Source of the DNA: Saccharothrix sp. NRRL B-16314
GTDB lineage: Bacteria; Actinomycetota; Actinomycetes; Mycobacteriales; Pseudonocardiaceae
Assembly: GCF_000716595.1 (NCBI RefSeq)
Contig: NZ_JNXC01000001.1
Coordinates: 248,001 to 312,000 of the forward strand
Reading direction: 5' to 3'
DNA: 64,000 bases
A program made the translations under genes and the position numbers. How positions within the stretch are numbered: the stretch's first letter is position 1; each line of letters begins with the position of its first letter. The notes under the pieces are model-generated. The model did not search any database. It saw only the letters and a list, made by a program, of their open reading frames with translations, and had not been told where the DNA came from. This document shows positions 43,617 to 50,859 of the stretch, piece after piece.

Positions 43617-46600
43617 ATGCAAACCTGGGCCAAGCGCGGTCTCCAGACCGCACTTGTCACTGGTGGTTTGCTGATGCTCGGTACGGGCATCGCTTCAGCC
43701 CAGGACAACGTCAACCCCGACGCACCGCCGAACCCGCTCGACGCGAAGGTGCGCATCCCGGTCGACGTCGACCACAACAACCTGGGCACCCCGGCGGGCA
43801 ACCGCGACCTGCCGACGATCCACCGCGAGATCGCCACGCCGACCGTCGCGGGCCTGCTCCCCGGCCGCGCCGCCGCACCGGCCAACCCCCTGGTCCGCGG
43901 CGCGCAGCACCGGCTGGACTCGGTGGACACGTCGCACCTCACCCGCGGCAACACCGCCGACGCCGACGTGGTCGTGCCGGTCAGCGCGTGCGGCAACGCG
44001 ATCGCGGCGGGCGGCGACGCCTACAGCGACAACACCTGCACCCGGTCCGTCTCGAGCACCGGCGACACCAAGACCGACGGCTCGTACGGCACCCTGGCCG
44101 GCAACGTGGCGCAAGGCGCTGCGGCGGTCTCACCGCAGGTCGACGGCAACGCGATCGCCGCGCTGGCCAACGCCGAGGCCCGCGGCTCCTCCGAGCAGCG
44201 GGCGGTCGCGGGCGGTGACGTCCAGACCTCCGGCCAGGACGGCTCGCTGTCCGGCAACATCGCCGCGGTCCAGGGCGCCGTGCCGGTCCAGGTGACCGAC
44301 AACGCGGTCGCCGCGGGCGGCAACTCGCACACCGACGCCTCGGCGTCCAACAGCACCGCCGCCGGCGGCTCGCTGACCACCACCGGTGACCGCAGCTCCG
44401 GCGGCGGCAACGTCCTCGGCGCGCCGCTCGCCCCGATCGTCGCGGTCAGTGGCAACGGTGTCGCCGCCGCGGGCACCGCCGACGCGATCGCCGAGAACCA
44501 GGCGTCCGCCGACGCGGGCGACACCCGCGTGAACCGCTACGGCACGCCGATGTGGTCCACCACCTCCGGCAACGGGAGCACCCTCGCCGGCAACACCGTC
44601 CAGCCCGCCTTCGCCGGTCCCGTCGCCACCGGCGGCAACGCCCTGACCGGCGGTGGCCTCGCCCGGGTCGACAACTCGATGGAGCACACCGCCGAAGCCG
44701 GCGGCAACAGCTCCACCTCCGGCCAGGACTCGGTGCTGTCCGGTAACTTCGCCGACTCGCCGGTGGCGTTGCCGGTGTCCAACGCGGGCAACGCGACGTC
44801 CGGCGTCGGCACCACCACGGCCCGGCACTCGAACGAGGCCACCGCGACCGCGGGCGGCGACACGTTCACCAACGGCGACCGGTCCGTCCTGTCGTCCAAC
44901 GGTGCGCACCTGCCCCCGGCCGGCGCGGTCGACCTGTGCGGCAACGGCACCACCGCGGGCGGCATCGCCGAGGGCGGCTGCCGCAACGACGTCATCGCGG
45001 ACTCCGGCGGCTACAACGGCACGACCGGCAACGACGCGGTCGGCTCGGGCAACGTCGGCCAGGTCCCGATCGGCGCGCCCGCCGAGGCGTTCGGCAACGG
45101 CACCGGCGCGGTGGGCACCCCGTCGGGCCGGGCCACCGAGACCAAGGTCATCCGCTCGGGCCGCGTGCCGACCAGCATCGACGACAACGGCACGGTGTCC
45201 AGCAACGTCGTGTCCACCCCGACCGCCCTGGGCGGCCAGGTGTTCGGCAACTCGGGCGGCGCGGTCGCCAACCCGACGTCGCGGACCGACAGCGACACCA
45301 CGATCGACCTCGGCAACCCGCCGAGCGCCAACGGCCGCCACGGATCGGTGTCGGGCAACGTCGTGCACGCGCCCACCTCGAACCCGGCGCAGGTCTTCGG
45401 CGACTCCGTCGTCGGCGTCGGCAACGGCGCGTCCGCCACGAACAACCGGCTCGACTCCCGCTCGGGCGGTTCGGCCATGACCACCGGCGACGAGGGCTCG
45501 CTCTCGGGCAACGTGGTGTCGCTGCCGGAATCGTCGTCCCCGCAGGTGTTCGGCAGCGCGGTCGGCGCGGGCGGCAACGCCCGGTCCGACAGCACCAACG
45601 ACTTCGCCTCCCGCTCCGGTGGCGACGTGCAGACCTCCGGTGACGACGGCTCGTTCTCGGGCAACGGCGTCGGCGCCCAGCCGGCGGTTCCGCTCCAGGT
45701 GTTCGGCGACGCCGTCTCGGTCGCCGGCAACGGCACGTCCCGGACGGACAACAAGGCCGGCCTGACCGCCGGCGGCCGGCACCTGACGTCGGGCGAGGAC
45801 AGCGCGTGGTCCGGCAACCTGGTCACCGCGCCCGCGGGCGTGTCGCCGGCGGTGCACGGTGACGCGGTCAGCGTCGGCGGCCTCGCCGACACCGCGACCG
45901 GCAGCCGGTCGTCCAGCCGGTCCGGTGGCGAGACCACCACGTCCGGCTACGGCGCCGCCAGCGCGCGGGACATCGAGGTGCCCACCGAGGCGTTCGCCCG
46001 CCTGTTCGGCATCCCGCTGGACGTGCTCGGCACCGCCACCGCCAACACGCAGGACCGCAACGACGTGCGGACCGGCGCGGACAGGGCGGGCGAGGCACCG
46101 GCCGTCGGCGTGACCCGGGGCATCGAGCTGCCGGCCTCGGTCGACAGCCTCTTGGGCGCCACCGAGCTGCCGAGCCTGGACATGCTGCAAACGCTGCCGG
46201 GGTACCTGATGACGCTCCACACGCCGCGCCTCGGCGGGCTCGAAGGCCTGCCGGTCAAGGGCCTGGCGGGCGTCGACCCGGCGACCCGCGCGGTGGTGGC
46301 GCAGGCGCCGAAGCCCGCCGTTGCCGGGCCGACCTCCGGCCTGGACGACGCGACCGCCGTGCTGCCGAAGCTGGAGCTGCCGACCGAGCAGCTGCCCGCC
46401 GTGCCGCAGGTGGACGCTCTCGCGCCCGTCACCGACCAGCTGCCGCAGGTCGGTGTGATCGACCCGCTCGGCAAGGTCGAGGACACCCGGCACGCGCTGC
46501 CGACGATCGTGGACCGGCTGAGCGGCGTCACCCGTGAGCTGCCCGTCGTGTCCGCGGTGTCGGGCGTGTCCCGCGCCGCGGCGACGCGTTCCGGGATGTC

Positions 46601-46997
46601 CGGTGCCGAGCTGTCCCGCGCCGCGCGGGCCGACGCCGCCGAGGACCGTTCGTTCGGCGGCACCCTGCCGCTGGTCGGCGACCTGGGCGCCACGCCCGGT
46701 CTGCAGCAGCAGCTGCCGCTGAACAGCGTGCCGGTCGTCGGCCGGATCGCCCGCGGCGCGTCCGTCGCGGTCCCGGCCGCGCTGCCGTTCGTGCTGCCGA
46801 CGCCGGGTCTGGCCCAGCCGCGCACCGCGGCCCCGGCCATGCCGCAGATGGCGTTGACCGGCCTGAACGTCAACCCGCACCAGGGTCTGCGGACGAACGA
46901 CCTCACGAACCGCACCCAGGCGCCCGCGCTGGCCGGCATCGACGCCCGCACCGTGTTCAACTCGCTCGAGGACACGACCGTGATGCCGCGCATCTGA
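43617..46997 (+). CDS. Large secreted chaplin-like beta-repeat surface protein
   Basis: 1126 residues with a signal peptide (MQTWAKRGLQTALVTGGLLMLGTGIASAQD, cleavage near 28). From about 105 to 778 there are some thirteen repeats of the form SGNVV-x-P-x-VFGNAV-x-GGNA, resembling the chaplin motif of Streptomyces (SGN, then P, then CGN). Repeats from 320 onward have an exact 51-residue period. Cysteine pairs remain in only two of them (C125/C141, C441/C455). The C-terminal third (780-1126) is Pro/Leu-rich and unfamiliar; no LPXTG or membrane anchor is seen. The ATG has AAGGAG about 7 nt upstream. It likely forms or coats the hyphal surface; PE-PGRS-like annotation is possible but the repeat is different. 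Confidence 0.8.
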   Translation: MQTWAKRGLQTALVTGGLLMLGTGIASAQDNVNPDAPPNPLDAKVRIPVDVDHNNLGTPAGNRDLPTIHREIATPTVAGLLPGRAAAPANPLVRGAQHRLDSVDTSHLTRGNTADADVVVPVSACGNAIAAGGDAYSDNTCTRSVSSTGDTKTDGSYGTLAGNVAQGAAAVSPQVDGNAIAALANAEARGSSEQRAVAGGDVQTSGQDGSLSGNIAAVQGAVPVQVTDNAVAAGGNSHTDASASNSTAAGGSLTTTGDRSSGGGNVLGAPLAPIVAVSGNGVAAAGTADAIAENQASADAGDTRVNRYGTPMWSTTSGNGSTLAGNTVQPAFAGPVATGGNALTGGGLARVDNSMEHTAEAGGNSSTSGQDSVLSGNFADSPVALPVSNAGNATSGVGTTTARHSNEATATAGGDTFTNGDRSVLSSNGAHLPPAGAVDLCGNGTTAGGIAEGGCRNDVIADSGGYNGTTGNDAVGSGNVGQVPIGAPAEAFGNGTGAVGTPSGRATETKVIRSGRVPTSIDDNGTVSSNVVSTPTALGGQVFGNSGGAVANPTSRTDSDTTIDLGNPPSANGRHGSVSGNVVHAPTSNPAQVFGDSVVGVGNGASATNNRLDSRSGGSAMTTGDEGSLSGNVVSLPESSSPQVFGSAVGAGGNARSDSTNDFASRSGGDVQTSGDDGSFSGNGVGAQPAVPLQVFGDAVSVAGNGTSRTDNKAGLTAGGRHLTSGEDSAWSGNLVTAPAGVSPAVHGDAVSVGGLADTATGSRSSSRSGGETTTSGYGAASARDIEVPTEAFARLFGIPLDVLGTATANTQDRNDVRTGADRAGEAPAVGVTRGIELPASVDSLLGATELPSLDMLQTLPGYLMTLHTPRLGGLEGLPVKGLAGVDPATRAVVAQAPKPAVAGPTSGLDDATAVLPKLELPTEQLPAVPQVDALAPVTDQLPQVGVIDPLGKVEDTRHALPTIVDRLSGVTRELPVVSAVSGVSRAAATRSGMSGAELSRAARADAAEDRSFGGTLPLVGDLGATPGLQQQLPLNSVPVVGRIARGASVAVPAALPFVLPTPGLAQPRTAAPAMPQMALTGLNVNPHQGLRTNDLTNRTQAPALAGIDARTVFNSLEDTTVMPRI
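44574..45950 (+). repeat. Nine 51-codon (153-nt) repeats of the surface protein
   Basis: Units begin at residues 320, 371, 422, 473, 524, 575, 626, 677 and 728. Each starts near a DGS-x-SGN motif and ends in a GGD-x-x-TSG motif. Spacing is exactly 51 residues while the sequence between anchors has diverged, implying an old duplication kept in register by structure. Confidence 0.85.
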
Positions 46998-47013
46998 TCC
47001 ACCACCCTCCCGC

Positions 47014-47050
47014 GACAGGGCCCCTGGCACGACGTGCCAGGGGCCCTGTC
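47014..47050. terminator. Bidirectional terminator between convergent genes
   Basis: A perfect inverted repeat of 18+1+18 bases (arm GACAGGGCCCCTGGCACG) lies 17 nt after the surface-protein stop and 11 nt from the PAS-GGDEF stop. It can terminate transcripts from both sides and is the longest perfect hairpin seen in the window. Confidence 0.85.
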
Positions 47051-47060
47051 CCGTGTCGGG

Positions 47061-47843
47061 TCAGGTGCGCAGGCGTTCCTCGACGTGCGCGACCACCGAG
47101 TGCGGCGGCGCGTCACCGTCACTGGTCACCCAGCACACCCGCACGCCGGGCCGCACCCGCGCGCCGCCGAGCCGCACCGCGCGACCGGCCAGCTCGTGCA
47201 CCCGTTCCGCGACCGCCTCACCGCTGCCGTCCGGGTGCTCCGCGACCACGGCGAACGAATCACCGCCGTACCGCGCCACCGTGTAGTCCGCCCGCAAGCC
47301 CTCCCGCAGCCGGCGGGCCAGCACCGCGAGCAGCTCGTCACCGCGCCGGAAGCCGTGGGCCGCGTTCACCGCCGCCATCCGGTGCACGTCCACCAGCACC
47401 AGCGTCGCCAGCGTCCCCTGCGTCCGGGCGCGGATCAACGCCTGGTCCAGCCGGTCGAGCAGCAGCGCCCGCCCCGGCAGCCCGGTCAGCGCGTCGAGCA
47501 GCCCGGCGCTGTGCGGCACGTCCGACTGCACCGGTCGCAGCAGCACCAGGACCTGGCTGCGCGAGGTGATCGGGTGGTAGTCGGCCCAGACCTGGGCGTG
47601 CGGCAGCACCACCGGGATCGTCAGCGGCGACCCGGTGCGCAGCACCTGCGCGGCCAGCTCGGCGCAACTGGGCAACGGCGCACCGGAGTCGTCACGGGCC
47701 GAGGCGTCGCCGAGCAGCGTCGACGCCAGCCGGTTCGCCGCGAGGACCACGCCGTTCTCGTCCTGGAGCAGCACCCCGACCGGCAGCGCGGAGACGAATT
47801 CGTCCCACACCGCAAGCGAAGCCGTCATCTGCACGGTACTCAT
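47061..47843 (-). CDS. PAS-GGDEF protein with a degenerate active site
   Basis: 260 residues: PAS-like sensor (about 12-105, SALPVGVLLQDENGVVLAANRLASTLLG) then a shortened GGDEF domain (LDALTGLPGRALLLDRLDQAL...). The signature is GGDSF (193-197) instead of GG(D/E)EF, and no RxxD I-site precedes it. Cyclase activity is therefore doubtful; it may bind GTP or c-di-GMP or act as a sensor. It is convergent with the surface-protein gene. Confidence 0.85.
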   Translation of the reverse strand: MSTVQMTASLAVWDEFVSALPVGVLLQDENGVVLAANRLASTLLGDASARDDSGAPLPSCAELAAQVLRTGSPLTIPVVLPHAQVWADYHPITSRSQVLVLLRPVQSDVPHSAGLLDALTGLPGRALLLDRLDQALIRARTQGTLATLVLVDVHRMAAVNAAHGFRRGDELLAVLARRLREGLRADYTVARYGGDSFAVVAEHPDGSGEAVAERVHELAGRAVRLGGARVRPGVRVCWVTSDGDAPPHSVVAHVEERLRT

Positions 47844-47892
47844 GGGCTCGTGCCTTCCGCCGAGCGCAGCGCCTGTCCGTGAAGAGCCTCCA

Positions 47893-47923
47893 CTCGGGCC
47901 ACGGGCTTTTCAATAGGCCCGAG
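47893..47923 (-). terminator. Stem-loop at the end of the exonuclease gene
   Basis: CTCGGGCC/GGCCCGAG, an 8-bp stem with a 15-nt loop, overlaps the exonuclease stop codon region and precedes the PAS-GGDEF gene on the same strand. No U-run, so termination is likely but not certain. Confidence 0.45.
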
Positions 47924-48794
47924 GCCACCCGGTCCGGTGATCTTTGGCCGGCGGTGTAACACCCAGGCTGCCGAGCATCCCGGCGAAGTCCACCTCGGAC
48001 ACGATCGGCACCCGGTACGCCCGCGCCCGCTGCGCCTTGCTCGACAACGTGAACGGGTCCGCGGCCACGAGCACCCTGGTCGCCTTGGTCACGTACCCCT
48101 GGCTGACCAGCCCGAGCGCCGCCGCCCGGTCGATCCACTCGTCGCGCGGCGAGCGCATCTGCCCGGTGAACACCACCCGGTCACCGCGGGCCAGCGTGAC
48201 CGACTCCGACCGTCGCCGCGGCACCGCCGCCGCCCCGCGTCGCACCTCGGCGACATCCCCGCGCAGCGGCACGTCCGGCACCGGCTCGGCGTCCGGCACG
48301 CCGAAGCCGACGTAGTGGGCGAACAACCGGGCCGTGGCGCGGGCGTCGTGCAACGCGGAGTGCGCCGATTCGAGCACCACCCCGGCCGCCTCGCAGCACG
48401 CCCTCAGCGAACGCCCGACCCGCTCCGGCAGGTACCGGGCGGCGAGCCGCATCGTGCACAGCCCGCCCACCGGCAGGTCCACCCCGATGCGGGCGAACTC
48501 GGCGGTCAGGAACCGGGCGTCGAAGGACAGGTTGTGCGCGACGACCACCCGCCCCGCGAGCCGCGCCGCCAACGCGCCGGCCGCGTCCGCGAACGTCGGC
48601 GCGTGCCACACGTCCGCCGCCCGGATCCGGTGCACGTGCTGCGGCCCGAGGTCACGTCCGGGGTTGAGCAGGGTGCACCACTCGCCGGTCACCCGACCGG
48701 CGGAATCCAGCTGCACGACGGCGACTTCGACGATCCGGTCCGAACCACGCGCGGCGAAGCCGGTCGTCTCCACGTCGACCACGGCGTACTCCAT
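47910..48794 (-). CDS. DnaQ-like 3'-5' exonuclease with BRCT domain
   Basis: 294 residues. DEDDh exonuclease fold: ExoI VVDVETTGF (D7, E9), ExoII VVAHNLSFDARFL, ExoIII HSALHDARATARL with the His-Asp pair. A BRCT domain follows (about 200-285, GDRVVFTGQMRSPRDEWIDRAAALGLVSQGYVTKATRVLVAAD). Related to the epsilon subunit of DNA polymerase III; stand-alone actinobacterial versions probably act in repair. The nicked-DNA binding role of the BRCT is known for the family and inferred here. Confidence 0.9.
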   Translation of the reverse strand: MEYAVVDVETTGFAARGSDRIVEVAVVQLDSAGRVTGEWCTLLNPGRDLGPQHVHRIRAADVWHAPTFADAAGALAARLAGRVVVAHNLSFDARFLTAEFARIGVDLPVGGLCTMRLAARYLPERVGRSLRACCEAAGVVLESAHSALHDARATARLFAHYVGFGVPDAEPVPDVPLRGDVAEVRRGAAAVPRRRSESVTLARGDRVVFTGQMRSPRDEWIDRAAALGLVSQGYVTKATRVLVAADPFTLSSKAQRARAYRVPIVSEVDFAGMLGSLGVTPPAKDHRTGWPRAY

Positions 48795-48813
48795 GATCGG
48801 CGAAGACTACCGA

Positions 48814-49377
48814 TCATGGTCGTTCCCTCAGCGCGCGGAGCACGAGATCGACGATCGCGTCGACGAAGTCACCGGTCAACGGCGCGGTCCGGAGCAACCA
48901 GCGCTGGTAGACCGGCCCCAGCAGCAACTCCACCGCCGCCGACACGTCGACGTCGACCCGCACCTCGCCCGACCGCTTGGCCGCGAGCAGCCGTTCCTCC
49001 AGCACCACCCGGCGCGGCATCAGCAGCAACGTCACCAGGTCGGTGCGGGACTCGTGCACCAGCACCCGGCACACCTGGTCGAACCGCCGTTCCGCCGATT
49101 CCTCCACCGCGACCAGCAACTCGCGCTTGAGGTCGGCGGCCAGGTCCCCACTGGGCACCGCGTCCGCCCACGCCGGTCCCAGCTCCACGAACGCCTCGAA
49201 CAGCAGCGGACCCTTGGACGGCCACCACCGGTAGATCGTCTGCTTGCCGACCCCGGCTCGGGCGGCCACCGCCTCGATGGTCAACTTCGAGTAGCCGAGC
49301 GCCTCGACCAGTTCCAGCGCGGCCACGAGGATCGCCCGCCTCGAACGGTCGCTGCGCCGCGCCGCGTCGGGTGGCAT
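48814..49377 (-). CDS. TetR/AcrR family transcriptional regulator
   Basis: 187 residues. N-terminal helix-turn-helix at about 12-58 (ILVAALELVEALGYSKLTIEAVAARAGVGKQTIYRWWPSKGPLLFEAF), with the IYRWWPSK variant and a TetR_C_16-like C-terminal half. The ATG is 6 nt after TACGAT (49384-49389), a probable leaderless start. It has no divergent partner that looks regulated, so its target is unknown; the exonuclease gene lies 19 nt downstream on the same strand. Confidence 0.88.
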   Translation of the reverse strand: MPPDAARRSDRSRRAILVAALELVEALGYSKLTIEAVAARAGVGKQTIYRWWPSKGPLLFEAFVELGPAWADAVPSGDLAADLKRELLVAVEESAERRFDQVCRVLVHESRTDLVTLLLMPRRVVLEERLLAAKRSGEVRVDVDVSAAVELLLGPVYQRWLLRTAPLTGDFVDAIVDLVLRALRERP

Positions 49378-49502
49378 CCCTTGATCGTATGCGCACTTCT
49401 GCGGTCCGGGAACGCTTCGGACTTGAGCTGTCCAGTGCCCGACACCGGGTCGTGCGCCGGATCCCGGGAGCAGTTCGAGTCAGGGCAACGGGTTCGTGCG
49501 CG

Positions 49503-50060
49503 TCACAGCCCGGCGGCTTCGACCAGGTAATCGCGTTCGTAGTCGCGCAGCTCCGCGCCTTCCGGCAGTCCGTCGTCGGCCGGCAGCCGGCGCACCCACT
49601 CCGCGTCGGCTGCGAACGCCGCCCGGCACAGGGCTCGTTCGGGGTGGTCCTCCTCCCGACCACTCATCGCCAGGGCCGCCGCGTTGTCGGGGTCGGTCGG
49701 CTCGGACAGGGCCGCGGCCACCAGCACGACGTCGAACAGACGACCACGGCGGGGCACCGAGGGGTCGGCCGCGAGTCGCAGCAGGAACGGCACGACCGCC
49801 GGCATCACGGCACTGATGCGCATCGGCCCTGACATCACCAGCAGGCTCAGCGCGCGCTCGGCTTCCTCGGCCGTGTCGGGATCGAGCAGGCCGCGCAGCA
49901 CGACCGGGACGTCCTCCGGGCAGCCGGGGATCGCCGACCACGCCACGTCCTCGCACCCCACCAGCGCGAGGTGCCGGGGAGGCTCCCGCACGAGGTGCGG
50001 GTACGCCACAGTCAGCTCCGCGACCGCCGCGACCGCCGCCTCATGATCTACTTCGCACAC
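49503..50060 (-). CDS. Hypothetical protein, helical (HEAT-like)
   Basis: 185 residues from a GTG with GAGAGG seven bases upstream. The sequence is mostly helical: EAERALSLLVMSG, MPAVVPFLLRLAADPSVPRRGRLFDVVLVAAAL, and EELRDYERDYLVEAA-like end. The PFLLRLAADP pattern recalls HEAT-type repeat proteins of actinomycetes. Longer upstream extension overlaps the divergent GNAT gene and was rejected. Function unknown. Confidence 0.7.
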   Translation of the reverse strand: MCEVDHEAAVAAVAELTVAYPHLVREPPRHLALVGCEDVAWSAIPGCPEDVPVVLRGLLDPDTAEEAERALSLLVMSGPMRISAVMPAVVPFLLRLAADPSVPRRGRLFDVVLVAAALSEPTDPDNAAALAMSGREEDHPERALCRAAFAADAEWVRRLPADDGLPEGAELRDYERDYLVEAAGL

Positions 50061-50130
50061 CGGGACACCTCTCCACCCACCACCGCGGTGATGGCGTTCG
50101 CGGGCTTCCGACCATGAAAGCATCGGCAGC

Positions 50131-50655
50131 GTGGTCGAGCTCCGAGACGCGACGCAAGCCGACGCCCACGCCATCGCCGACGTGCTCGTGCGGTCCTGGC
50201 GCGCCGCGTACCGAGGTCTGCTCCCCGACGACGTGCTGGCCGGCCTGTCCGTCCCCGAGCGGGAGGAGTTCTGGTCGAAGGTCCTCACCGCCCGCGCTCC
50301 GCGCACCGGCGCGGTCGTCGCCACGATCGCCGACGCCGTCGTCGGCTTCGCCTCGACCGGCCCGCCGCTCGTGCCCGCCGACCGCGCCGACCCAGCGCTC
50401 GGCGACCTCTACGCGCTGTACCTGGCACCCGACGTCTGGCGACGCGGCATCGGCACCCTGCTCCACGCCGCCGCCCTCGACCGGCTCCGGTCCGCCGGCT
50501 TCACCCACGCCGGCTTGTGGGTCCTCGACACCAACGAACCCGCCCTGCGCTTCTACCACCGCAACGGCTGGACGGACACCGGACGTTCCCAGCTCGACCG
50601 CGGACCCGGCGGCACCGAGCTGACCGAACTGCGCCTCCACCACGACCTGACCTGA
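50131..50655 (+). CDS. GNAT family N-acetyltransferase
   Basis: 174 residues from a GTG. N-terminal VELRDATQADAHAIADVLVRSWRAAYRGLLPDDVL, acetyl-CoA loop VWRRGIGTLLHAAALDRL (about 108-125), and ALRFYHRNGWTDTG near the end define the fold. The substrate (amine or N-terminus) cannot be assigned. It is divergent from the helical hypothetical gene. Confidence 0.88.
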   Translation: MVELRDATQADAHAIADVLVRSWRAAYRGLLPDDVLAGLSVPEREEFWSKVLTARAPRTGAVVATIADAVVGFASTGPPLVPADRADPALGDLYALYLAPDVWRRGIGTLLHAAALDRLRSAGFTHAGLWVLDTNEPALRFYHRNGWTDTGRSQLDRGPGGTELTELRLHHDLT

Positions 50656-50685
50656 CCGACAGCGGAGGGAACGACGGCAAGCCCC

Positions 50686-50805
50686 GGTGACGTCGACGCG
50701 CTGCTGCGCATCATGCCCGCCGACTTCGGCGCCGACGAACGGGTCGACTGGGCAGCGGTCGAGGCGGGACTGGGCACCTCCCTGCCCACCGACCATGGGG
50801 ACGTG
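50686..50805 (+). pseudogene. N-terminal remnant of an SMI1/KNR4-like gene
   Basis: The frame reads GDVDALLRIMPADFGADERVDWAAVEAGLGTSLPTDH, the usual opening of SMI1/KNR4 family proteins (VDWxxVExxLGxxLPxD), then loses similarity after about 40 residues and runs into the antisense end of dnaB. The missing remainder (over 100 residues) shows that it is truncated. Family assignment rests on this short motif only. Confidence 0.45.
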
Positions 50806-50859
50806 CGGGCGCCTTCGTCCACCACCAAGAGCAGCAACGGCGGTTCGACGCCGGTCCCG

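Noticed and set aside
44130..47030. 966-residue minus frame opposite the surface repeat protein
   Set aside because: Its repeats only mirror the sense-strand repeats; the sense frame has a signal peptide and ribosome-binding site.
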